Assembly (NCBI GenBank): GCA_021927905.1
Contig: BLLK01000045.1
Span: 2,046,001 to 2,110,000, forward strand
Direction: 5' to 3'
Origin: Chaetoceros tenuissimus
Lineage: Eukaryota; Bacillariophyta; Thalassiosirophyceae; Chaetocerotales; Chaetocerotaceae
DNA length: 64,000 nucleotides
A model generated the notes under the pieces. It was given only the letters and a program-made list of their open reading frames with translations, made no database searches and was not told the DNA's origin. Shown one piece after another: positions 29,312 through 39,270 of the stretch. The stretch's first letter is position 1. Every line of letters starts with the position of its first letter. Position numbers and translations under genes: made by a program.

Positions 29312-31831
29312 ATGAAGAAAGCACCACCGAGCCTCGAGGTTCCTAGCATTCAATTTGTAATTGGACCTGTTCGAAAGCCTCCAATGCATCAAGAGATCAT
29401 CACAATTGAAAAGAACAGGATTTACATTGGGAATTGGAAAATGCCGTTCTCAGCCCTTTCCAAAGCGTGTATTGAAGATATTGATGCCATCCTGAAAGAT
29501 AATGACCTTGATAATTATCAAGATGACAATCATACCCCTGCTTTTGATGGCGTGTTCGTCCTTGAAGCAAAAGACAACTCAAGAGTATTTGAATGCAGTT
29601 TCCCATCTCTCAGCCAAGGAAGAGCTATAACTCCATCTGATCTAAGGGAAAGAGACTCTATTCTTCACTTTCTGCGAAAACTTGTGAAATTGTATGAGAA
29701 ATGGGAGTACAAGCAAACTGATAAGCTGAAAAAGCAAGAGCAACAGGAAGAGGAGGAAAATTTTAGAAAAGCCAATGTAAGAAAGCGTCAAACCTATGGA
29801 AAGAGAAGTGCATTTTCTCGTAAAAGTCCATATTTTGCAGGAAGCAGTATTCATCCTTCTCCCGAAGATGACCGTGAAGTGGATGCATACCTTGATAGGA
29901 AATTTGCAGGACCAAAGCAAAAATCAAAACGTGTCAAAATGCTGGAACGGGCAGTTCTTAGGAATCAGTATTTATCCTCTGATGAAGAAAATGATGACGA
30001 ACCTACTGCGACTGCTCAAGAAACTCCTATTGAAAAAGAAGAAATTGAAGTTGAAGAGGATATGGAAAGTAGTCCAGTCAACAGTGGAAACAAACGATCT
30101 CTCGTGTCGGCAGGTTCAAGGCTCAAGAAGAAGATGCGTGCTGAGGATAATGACGACGATTCAGATTTTGAATTTGATGAGCCTTCTGTTGCAAAGAAAT
30201 CTCAGAGCATCAAGGTTTCAGTGTTGGAAGACGAGGATGACGACGACGAGGATGACGACGACGACGAAAAGATGGAAAAAGATGAAGGAAAAGATGCAAC
30301 TACTCTTCTCACAAATGAATCAAAGACGAAAGCCCCAGCAAGGGTCACCCCTCTCAGGACCAGCACACTGAACAGTGAAAATACTGAGCAGAAGGAAGAT
30401 ATCGAAGATGCAGTTACAGATGAGGAAGATGTGCCAGATCTGGATGATACAGCAGTATCCTCTCCACAAGCTGAAGAGAAGATGGGAAACATTTCTTCAT
30501 TTTTCCAACCAAAACCAAATGCTAATGACACTCGGTCTCCTAGCCGTTCCACTCCAAAGAAGATTTTGAAAAAGTCAAAATTCCAAGAGAGAAGATCAAC
30601 TCAAAATAGAACATCTTTTGCAGACAACATACTCCAGTCAACTCCAACTAGAAAGTCAAATCCTCTCAAGTTGAATAGAAGTCCAGATTCTTTGCAATCT
30701 CCACGCAAGATATTGTCAAAGAGCTTCGACAGAGCAAATGACAGTCGTAGAATCTCATTCTCTCCGAGAATTAGCAATCCATACAAAAGTGTTTCCTCCC
30801 TTTCAAAATCAGCGTACTCTCATCATAAGGGGCTTCGTAATCTTGGTAACACATGTTACTTGAATGCATCGCTTCAAGTTCTGTTTAGTTTACCTGATTT
30901 TTTACAAGATCTTGGTAAATTATACTCAGATATCAAATCTAAGAGTACGGATGACTCAACGGAGTCTTCAATCCCTATTTGTTCTGCAATGCTCTCGATT
31001 GGAAAAGAATTGGGCCTCATATCGGATCTACCTGGTATTGAATCTACAGGGTCATCATCTGCTGATCCATCCATCCTAAAGAAAGAAATTGACAAGAAAC
31101 TTCCTAACTTCAAAGGCTACCAACAGCAGGACGCAGAGGAATTCATGTCTCGTCTCATTGATATCCTTCATGAAGAGCTTGCAGCTGCTAGCAAGGATAT
31201 TGGAATCGACGAAAAGAGTCTCCCTACATCTACATTCTTTCGACTTGTCATTAAGTTGTCAAGAAAATGCGATAGTTGTGGATCTTCTGAATCTAGTCAC
31301 GAAACATTTAACCGTCTCGCACTTGAAGTTCATGACCGTGACATGTCTGATAATGAATGGAGTGTGAGTAAGAGTTTGGAGAAGTATTTCAGCACCGAAA
31401 AGATCGAAAATTTCCAGTGTGAAGAGTGCAGTAATAGCACATCATGCACTAGGTGTACAACAATTGTTACAAGGCCTAAAGCTCTTCTGGTACAATTGAA
31501 AAGGTTCGCCTATGATAATGATCAAATGCAAAAGAGATCTGAAAAGGTAGCTCCAACTAAGGACATTTCTCTGGAAAAATTTGTTGATGAGAAACATGCA
31601 GATGAGACAGAGTCGTCGTTCATGTACGGTCTAACGGGCGTCGTTTTTCACAAAGGTAGAACTCCTTTCTCGGGACATTATACTGCTGACGCCCTTCGCA
31701 GAAGCACTAACTCCGAAGAGAAGGAATGGGTAAATTTCAACGATTTAGCAACAGCCAGGAGCTCTTTTGAGCATGTGAACAGTGAACTTTCCCAAACCAA
31801 CAATTACTTGGTGCTTTATAGGAGAGTTTAG
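29312..31831 (+). CDS. Ubiquitin-specific protease (C19 / USP family)
   Basis: Single exon; the first in-frame ATG gives 839 residues. Residues 1-170 contain a possible PH-like fold (PSIQFVIGPVRKP...FVLEAKDNSRVFECSFPS), then a long acidic/basic disordered region with a poly-Asp/Glu tract. The catalytic domain runs from about 500 to the end: Cys-box GLRNLGNTCYLNASLQVLF with Cys515, the QQDAEEF motif, two Cys pairs of a zinc finger (CDSCG, CEECSNSTSCTRC), ALLVQLKRF, and the His-box TPFSGHYTA (His789) with WVNFND. All catalytic residues are present, so it should cleave ubiquitin from substrates. An N-terminal PH-like region plus long linker recalls USP37-type nuclear enzymes, but the assignment to that branch is uncertain. 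Confidence 0.9.
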   Translation: MKKAPPSLEVPSIQFVIGPVRKPPMHQEIITIEKNRIYIGNWKMPFSALSKACIEDIDAILKDNDLDNYQDDNHTPAFDGVFVLEAKDNSRVFECSFPSLSQGRAITPSDLRERDSILHFLRKLVKLYEKWEYKQTDKLKKQEQQEEEENFRKANVRKRQTYGKRSAFSRKSPYFAGSSIHPSPEDDREVDAYLDRKFAGPKQKSKRVKMLERAVLRNQYLSSDEENDDEPTATAQETPIEKEEIEVEEDMESSPVNSGNKRSLVSAGSRLKKKMRAEDNDDDSDFEFDEPSVAKKSQSIKVSVLEDEDDDDEDDDDDEKMEKDEGKDATTLLTNESKTKAPARVTPLRTSTLNSENTEQKEDIEDAVTDEEDVPDLDDTAVSSPQAEEKMGNISSFFQPKPNANDTRSPSRSTPKKILKKSKFQERRSTQNRTSFADNILQSTPTRKSNPLKLNRSPDSLQSPRKILSKSFDRANDSRRISFSPRISNPYKSVSSLSKSAYSHHKGLRNLGNTCYLNASLQVLFSLPDFLQDLGKLYSDIKSKSTDDSTESSIPICSAMLSIGKELGLISDLPGIESTGSSSADPSILKKEIDKKLPNFKGYQQQDAEEFMSRLIDILHEELAAASKDIGIDEKSLPTSTFFRLVIKLSRKCDSCGSSESSHETFNRLALEVHDRDMSDNEWSVSKSLEKYFSTEKIENFQCEECSNSTSCTRCTTIVTRPKALLVQLKRFAYDNDQMQKRSEKVAPTKDISLEKFVDEKHADETESSFMYGLTGVVFHKGRTPFSGHYTADALRRSTNSEEKEWVNFNDLATARSSFEHVNSELSQTNNYLVLYRRV

Positions 31832-31902
31832 AAAGTATTATTTTCATTTTTAGTCGTAGAAAACAAAAGAAATACTGGATAAGACTAAGGGGCCATTGAT
31901 TA

Positions 31903-34900
31903 TTATGATTCATTCCTATTTTGCTCTTTCTCCCATGCACTGTAAAGATCTTTGAACAAACTTTTATCTCTACTCAACAGATTTTTGGGAGAGTCGAATT
32001 CCTTAGCTAAACCGTCATCCATCACTAAAATAAAATCAGAGTCCATGATTGTATTAATTCTATGTGCGATTGTGATACACGTAGAATCCATAAATTGAGA
32101 TCGCATGACATCCTGTATCATTGTATCCGTAGCTGCATCTACACTAGCTGTTGCTTCATCCATGATCACAATTTTTGATTTACATAGTATTGACCTTGCA
32201 ATAACTAGAAGTTGTCTCTGGCCACATGATAGATTAGAACCACCTTCTAAAACTTCATCGTCTAAAGACTGGATGCTTGAAGATACTTTCCGGTCTGACA
32301 AACTATAGAGACTTTGACTCGAAGCCGATTTTTCGACTTTCAACAAACCTACTATAGATAATACTTCTTTCATCCTCTCATCATCAAAGGTATGGAATGG
32401 GTCAAGATTTGTTCTGATTGTTCCAGAAAAAAGCGATGGATCTTGTGGGATGACAGCTATGTTTCTTCTCAATACGTTCATTCCAATTTTGCTAATATCA
32501 ACACCATCAATTTCTATTTTACCATCTGATAACTCAACCAGACGCAAAAGAGCTGTCATAATTGTGCTCTAAAATAATGTGAGCTTTCCAATTGATTTGA
32601 AATTATCTATACAAAATTGGGTATTTACCTTTCCTGCGCCTGTTCGACCAGCAACACCTATCTTACTTCGTCCTGGAATTGTAATGTCAAGACCTTTCAA
32701 AACTAATGGCAAGTTCGGTCTATAACGAAGTTTTGCCGAGGAAAATTTAATTTCCCCAATCGAAGGCCAGTTGCCTAGTGTAGCGTCTGATGGTAAATGG
32801 TGCGAACCCTCACTTGGAAGTCTACAATACTGTTTCACTCTTTCTACGGAAATCATATGAGCTTCGAGATCACTAGCCATCCTTACGCTCCAATTCAATG
32901 ATTGGGTAACAGAGAGAGCAAATGATATAGATAAACCAGCCAGTCCTGCATATACTTCATTTCCACCATTCACTGCATGTTCTAATACTGCACAAATGCA
33001 AGAGAAAAATATAATTGAAGTTCCAACCATTTCCAATCTGATCGCCAACCAGCATTGACCTGTTGTCGTCAGAAAGTATGCCGTTTGCTGAGTGTCTAAC
33101 ATTTCTTGTAGACGATTTGTCAATGTATTTTGTGCACCAAAAGCTCTGATCACTGTCAAGCCATCGAGAGTTTCACCAAGAAGAGCATATAAAGGTGATC
33201 TAGAGACAGCATCGATTCGTTTCAGTTCCCTACAAAATGAATGTGGTAAGAAGATATAGATATAATCAAATATGTAATAAGAAGAATCCACAGAACCTAC
33301 CTATAAGTCTTGGTGAAGTAATTCTGTTGATTAGCGTAAAATCCAATCATGGGAATCAAAGCTATTGTAAAATAGGGAGTAACAAAGCTGAAAGCATGTA
33401 TTGCAATTAGATATTTCTTCTGAAAGAAACCAAGAAGAAAACAAAATGGTACTTACGAGACAACTACAATTGTTCCGATCACACTAGAGAGAGTAGCAAG
33501 ATAGGATCTCATTGTTGCAACAAGTTTTTCGTCAATGTTGTACATATCTTTTGCGAACCTGTTCACAATTATGATTTAGCAATAGCAAAGAGTACTTTGT
33601 GGTACTATTGCAAGAATTCTTACCTGTTTACAATTCTTCCAACCGGAGTTGTATCAAAAAACGCCATCGGAGCCTCTAGGATAACCTCAAGAAGGTTCAC
33701 ATATAGTAACCTCGAAGCTCTCAGTCCAGACATGAATATCATTAAAACACGAATAAACATCGTGATTATCGCACAAACGTTGATAATTGCATAGATTTTT
33801 AAGAAAGTGAACTCATCCTCTTCTTTTCCATTTCGAGACCAATATGTCAGCCACCTAGTTTTGGTTTTTAATGATTGTTAAGAAGTCACAATGTTTTAGA
33901 ATCAAACTACGCAGAGAGTATATTCATACGGAAAGAGGCAATCGGGACTCACCATTTGGATGCAATAATTACACTTTGATCAACAGCGTAAGATAGGAGA
34001 ACTAATAGACCAATGCAAAAACCTCCAGCCGCAGCCAACCATGCAAGATAGATATCTTTATCCACATGTCCCTTCTCTCTTTCAGTGAATTCGTCTGTCA
34101 TCAAGGCTTCAGATGCCTTCCCCAAAGTCGTTGATTCGTTTGTTTCACTCATCAGATCAGCAATTACCTCTGCTTCGGTACTTATCTGACTTTGCCGAAT
34201 CTCTGGACTTGTTGAGGAGGATATAATCGACATTTTATTTGGAGTATTTATAGCCTGAAGAGTTGTTGATGTGATTGAGTCTTTTTGACTCGATTTGTAT
34301 TCAGAAAAACCTTTGCTACCAGCGGCAGCTAATAATGACGAGAAGACGGAATCACCATTAGACGATAAATCTATATACGATCCAATTTCAATTATTGAAC
34401 CAGCTTGCATCACAGCAATTTTATGAACGTTCGGATCAGACAAATATTGCACTGCGTTAGTAACTAAAAGTACGCCTTTCTTCCTCTTCTTCACCAGCTC
34501 ATCGATGATGCATTTTTGAAAAATATGTGCACCAACATGAGCATCGACTGCAGCTAAAGGATCGTCGAGCAAATAGAAATCAGCCTCGGAGACATAAACA
34601 CATCGAGCCAAAGCCAGTCGCGCCTTCTGCCCGCCCGATAAATTAATGCCTCGTTCTCCTATTTCTGTTTTGTCGCCATGACTCAGAAGTTTGAGATCAT
34701 GCTCGAGCGCACAACATGAAATTGCTCTTTTATAAAGCTCGGCATCCAAATATTCATTACGCCGTCCAAAAAGTATATTGCCTTGGACAGTATCATTCAT
34801 GATGAAGGGTGTCTGTGGAAAGTATGCTGTTTTACCTTTCACTGATACGCTTCCTGCCACTTGTTTTAATTCCCCAAGAATGCAGTTGACAAGGGACGAC

Positions 34901-36841
34901 TTCCCACCAGCAACGTCACCAACGACTGCAACGAGTTCCCCTTTTGCGCAACTTAAATTTATCCGTTTTAGTGCAAGTAGATCTTGGACATTAGATTCGT
35001 TACTATTCAATTCATTATCCTCAAATCCAAGATCATCCTGCTGCTCTACAGAATCTCTCGTGGCAGTCTTTAATTGTTCTTCAGATGCATGTAATTGGGC
35101 TTTTAAGAGGTCTATTTCCCAAAGAAAATTTCTCTTTTCTTCAGTCAGGCCTGCCGTTAGATCAACTTTTGGTTTTTTACTCTCATATACAAAAGTACCA
35201 TCGCGAACACATATCTCTTTCTCTTTTAATGAACCAGAACTAACTGCTTCATGTTCTTCACTGAGTAGAAATTTGCGCACTCTGGTAAATGAAACAGATG
35301 CTTCAACTAAGTTATTTATGACCTGTGGCAACATAAAAAGAGGAAATCGTAAAATGTCAAAAAGAGCCAGTGAAGTCAATGCATTTGCGACGTCTAGCTC
35401 GTTTCCAAGAAAGATGTACGTGGCAAAAGAGGCTAAAGCAACTAAAAGCGGCACAGCAGTCCACATTACGATAGAGAGGACGTTAGCCATAACGTATCTA
35501 GAAAGATGTGTTAGTTCTATATCTCGCAATTGCAATATCTTGGTTTTGAAAGAACTCTCCCAACCCTGAAGCTTGACTATTTTCATATTGCTTAAAACTT
35601 CATTGTTCACGTCGACACGAGCATCCCTAGCTTCCATCAAACTCTTCTGTAGTCTCCCCATCCAGCCTGCTATGGATTTATTCAAGGGTATCATGACTAA
35701 AATGACAGCCAAGCCTCCAAGACAACTTTGCCCTAGTTGTTGCCAGAGAAAGTAAAGACTTAATCCTATCTGAAGAAAACTATACCACACAGCATGGAGA
35801 TAACTAAAGAGCAAAACTTAGATTTCCATACTATGTAAGAAATATAAACACACTGGAGATAATCACTTACGTTGTAAGATCTTGTATGCGTTGAGCATCA
35901 ACTGTCATAAAGTTGACAATTTCACCAACACTTCTTTGCTGTCTTTCAGCACTTGAAAGAACCATTGCTTTTTCATACACAGCAACTACAATCGCAGTTC
36001 TCATCCTTAAACCACAAAGGTAACATCTGAAGAAATAATGTCTCAAACAAAATGACATTATTGTTTGACTAATACTAACTGCAACCGTTAGTAAAATGCC
36101 CTCATATATGTCTGCATCGGGTTTCCGTAAAAATTGAATTAGAGCATGAAGTACGACTGGACCAACAAAAATATTCACATCATGAATCAATTTCAATAGA
36201 CCAGCTTTGAGGAAATCTATTCCATACGCACGAAAGAGACATTTCGCTATCGACGGTTCTTGTCCTTTCTTAGAACTTGATGATTTTACTTTTTCATGAT
36301 TCCATTCCAATTTGAATGCATCTGACACAGTTTTTGTTTTACAAGATGGTGGCAATGGAAATCTTTTCAAATCATCAGGATTAAGTTGATCTTTTGAATT
36401 TCCTAGCTCTAACAGTGGAACAAACCAATTGAAGGTCAGGGCAGAGAACCAGTTCAAATGCGAAGTTTCCAACGTAAATGGTACATAATCCACACTCTTG
36501 TCATCATTACTTTCTTCCAATACTGATCCATATCCAGAATAAATGCTGGATTCTGCCAAACTCATGTCAGATAAGTCGGTTCCTACTACTGGTAAGAACT
36601 CATCTCTGTCATCACTTGGAGGATTGTTTACAAGAGGGGTCTGTTCTGTGACCAAGTCTGTATCATGCTCTATTGAAAGATCAGAATCCTGCACATTATC
36701 TACCATATCATCGACACCAAATGAAAGATCGTCATCATGATTATCAGGAGATTGAAGCTCATTCTCATTATCATCACCACCTATCTCCCTTTTCTTCCTT
36801 CGAAACAGCCTTTTAGGGCTGAATATATTTCTTTTGAACAT
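31903..36841 (-). CDS. ABC transporter, subfamily C (MRP type), seven exons
   Basis: Exons 36841-35871, 35803-33953, 33854-33624, 33558-33457, 33387-33301, 33229-32629 and 32568-31903 join in phase to 1502 residues (introns 60-98 bases). The order is acidic N-tail, TMD1, NBD1, TMD2, NBD2, without the extra TMD0 of long MRPs. NBD1: GDVAGGKSSL, LSGGQKARLALARC and DFYLLDDPLAAVD (Asp in place of the catalytic Glu, usual in ABCC). NBD2: GRTGAGKSTIM (Walker A split by the last intron), LSCGQRQLLVIARS and IVIMDEATASVD. MRP landmarks include MTVDAQRIQDLTT, FFDTTPVGRIVNR and DAVSRSPLYALLGETLDGLTVIRAF. ABCC pumps export glutathione or other organic-anion conjugates at the plasma or vacuolar membrane. 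Confidence 0.95.
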
Positions 36842-37185
36842 TCTTCACTGTGCTAGTTTCGTTTTAATTATGATGTAAAATATGGCAGCAAGTCACATCT
36901 TTTTGCTTTTACTTTACATCTCACATCATCAGAAAGAAGAAAGAGAACTATTTCAAATTTTGACGTAGTATAATGAGAAAAAGATAGAAATGGAAAGAAA
37001 AGTCAAAGAGTCAAGGTTGAGAAATACTTACTGTATGCATTTGGTATAGAATCTTACAGGTATTCAGCTTTGAATAATGGAGGCACAACATCACACATTT
37101 TTTACATTTTTTTCCCATTGCATGAAAATAGTAATAGTAGATATACAAGCTTCAAGAGCATTCAAGTGGTATTAATTGTGAAGAG
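36842..37185. other. Divergent promoter region ABCC / PRP17
   Basis: 344 bp between opposite start codons, AT-rich; no other gene seen. Confidence 0.4.
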
Positions 37186-39177
37186 ATGGACTTACTTAAT
37201 GGTTACAACTCGTCAGATTCAGAGCCAGAGGAAAGTGCTTCTAAACAAGCCGATGCACCATCGGCGAAATTTGCAGATCGAAGATATCTAAATGCAGCTC
37301 CTACACCTTCCATTCTTGCTTCTGTAAAGGCCAATAATGCACTGGATAGAATTCATGCGAATTCAACGGCACTGGCATTGAAAAATGGCGGTTCTTCATC
37401 AAATACTAATACAAATAAAGGAGAAATGATGCTCATGAATAATCCTTTGAAATCACAATTACTTCAACCTGTTCAGGGACCAGCTATTCTCGACCCGAAC
37501 GGGATCCAAGCTACAAAGAAGAAGCGAGGAGACGAAAGCCATATCAAAGCGAATGTGGTCTTTGATCATACATCATTTGAAGAGCAAAGGAATGCATTTC
37601 AGAGAAGTGGGCAGGCTAGAGCGCCTGATCAACATGGGAGTCTTGTAGATCGCGGTACCTATGGACATACACGTCGAAGACGTAATGAAGAAACTGGGAA
37701 ATTTGAAATGATTCCTGAAGCTCAATTTCAAGCAGAAGTCAAAGCTAAGAGAAAGGCTTGGGAAAACGAACCTGATTCCAATGAAAATGATCAAGTTCAA
37801 GAAGTTAATAGATCAAAATTAACAAAGAGACAACGAAAAGAGAAGGAGTTGCTCCAGGATTCAGATGATGAAATCAACTATGGAATCTGGGGTCCTCCAA
37901 CAGAAGAGATCCTTGATCGCCAAAAGGATCAGATGACTGATATGGAAAGAGCTGGAGGAATCGAAAGCTCCCTTCCTGAAGCCATCATTGCTGAACGTGC
38001 AGCTCTCGCCGAACGTGATCGTCAACGCGGTATTGAAAGCGAGGCAAGAGAGAACCAAGACTTTGATAAGTTAGTTGAGCGAAAGATGAGTCATTTGCTT
38101 CCGCCAAGATTAGATGGAGAAGAAGCGAAAGCTATCGAACCAAGTACAACATTTCATGCATCTAAAGACGAAGAATACAATTACAAAGGAGAAAGTTGGA
38201 TTGTACCAAATACCGATTTCAAGGAAGGTGCAGACTTTGGTGATGTGGATCATCACAAATGCTATGTACCAAAGAAATGCGTTGCCAAATTCACAGGGCA
38301 TAATAAAGGTGTGCATAGGATTCGATTATTTCCTCGCACAGGTCATCTTCTTTTGTCTGCTGGTTTAGATGGAAAGTGTAAAGTTTGGTCTGTTGCTGAA
38401 AAGAAAGTTATGCGTACATATATTGGACATTCAGCTGGGGTGAGAGATGTGCAATTTAACAATGACGGGACGAAATTTCTTTCTTGTAGTTTTGACAGGT
38501 TCATTCGTCTATGGAATACTGAAACTGGAGCTGTAGAGGGTACATATACTAATCGCCGCGTTCCCTACGTTGTCAAATTCTATCCTCGAGATGATTCTAT
38601 ATTTGTTGCAGGTTGTTCTGATAACAAAATAGTTGCATACGACTCGGCTTCTGGTGAAATTGTACAGGAGTACAATCATCATCTTGCGCCAGTGAATACG
38701 ATTACTTTTGTCGAAGATCATGGAATTAAAATGATCACCAGTTCAGATGATAAGAAAGTTTTAGTGTGGGAATGGGATATTGGTGTTCCAATCAAGTATA
38801 TCTCAGATCCAACTATGCATTCAATGCCTGTAATTACACTTCATCCATCGCTAAGTTTTTTTGCTGGTCAAAGTTTGGATAATCAGATTGTCGTTTACCA
38901 AGCTAAAGATAGATTTGCACAACAACGCAAGAAAAGATTTAGCGGACACCAAGTTTCAGGTTATGCCTGTGATATCGCAATTAGCCCAGACGGCCAATTT
39001 ATCTGCAGTGGCGATGGTAATGGAAAATTGACTGTATGGGAATGGAAACGAAGTAAAATACTTCAGAAATATAAGGCTCATGACAAAGGACCAAGCGTTG
39101 GCTGTGTTTGGCATCCTACGTTACCTTCGACATTGTTTACATGTGGTTGGGATGGTGTGATCAAGATGTGGGAGTGA
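37186..39177 (+). CDS. CDC40: Pre-mRNA-splicing factor PRP17 (CDC40), WD40
   Basis: Single exon, 663 residues. The start MDLLNGYNSSDSEPEES is typical of the family, and the N-terminal half holds the conserved RGTYGHTRRRR and YGIWGPPTEE blocks. The linker YKGESWIVPNTDFKEGADFG leads into a C-terminal seven-blade WD40 propeller beginning KCVAKFTGHNKGVHRIRLFPRTGHLLLSAGLDGKCKVW. PRP17 acts in the second catalytic step of splicing and joins the spliceosome with the NineTeen-associated proteins. An intron-rich genome such as this one needs it. Confidence 0.95.
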   Translation: MDLLNGYNSSDSEPEESASKQADAPSAKFADRRYLNAAPTPSILASVKANNALDRIHANSTALALKNGGSSSNTNTNKGEMMLMNNPLKSQLLQPVQGPAILDPNGIQATKKKRGDESHIKANVVFDHTSFEEQRNAFQRSGQARAPDQHGSLVDRGTYGHTRRRRNEETGKFEMIPEAQFQAEVKAKRKAWENEPDSNENDQVQEVNRSKLTKRQRKEKELLQDSDDEINYGIWGPPTEEILDRQKDQMTDMERAGGIESSLPEAIIAERAALAERDRQRGIESEARENQDFDKLVERKMSHLLPPRLDGEEAKAIEPSTTFHASKDEEYNYKGESWIVPNTDFKEGADFGDVDHHKCYVPKKCVAKFTGHNKGVHRIRLFPRTGHLLLSAGLDGKCKVWSVAEKKVMRTYIGHSAGVRDVQFNNDGTKFLSCSFDRFIRLWNTETGAVEGTYTNRRVPYVVKFYPRDDSIFVAGCSDNKIVAYDSASGEIVQEYNHHLAPVNTITFVEDHGIKMITSSDDKKVLVWEWDIGVPIKYISDPTMHSMPVITLHPSLSFFAGQSLDNQIVVYQAKDRFAQQRKKRFSGHQVSGYACDIAISPDGQFICSGDGNGKLTVWEWKRSKILQKYKAHDKGPSVGCVWHPTLPSTLFTCGWDGVIKMWE

Positions 39178-39270
39178 TAATATTTTCTACGTAGGGTAAA
39201 GAGTCTAAAAATTATATGCCACCAAGCGCTACAAAAACCTAAATTTATTAACGCAGAACCTTCTAAATTT

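Noticed and set aside
30228-30270. GAC/GAG trinucleotide repeat
   Set aside because: It is in frame and codes the poly-Asp/Glu tract of the USP linker; ordinary low complexity.
34778-35569. 263-codon open frame on the plus strand
   Set aside because: It lies fully antisense to the conserved NBD1/TMD1 coding exon of the ABCC transporter and has no protein-like motifs.
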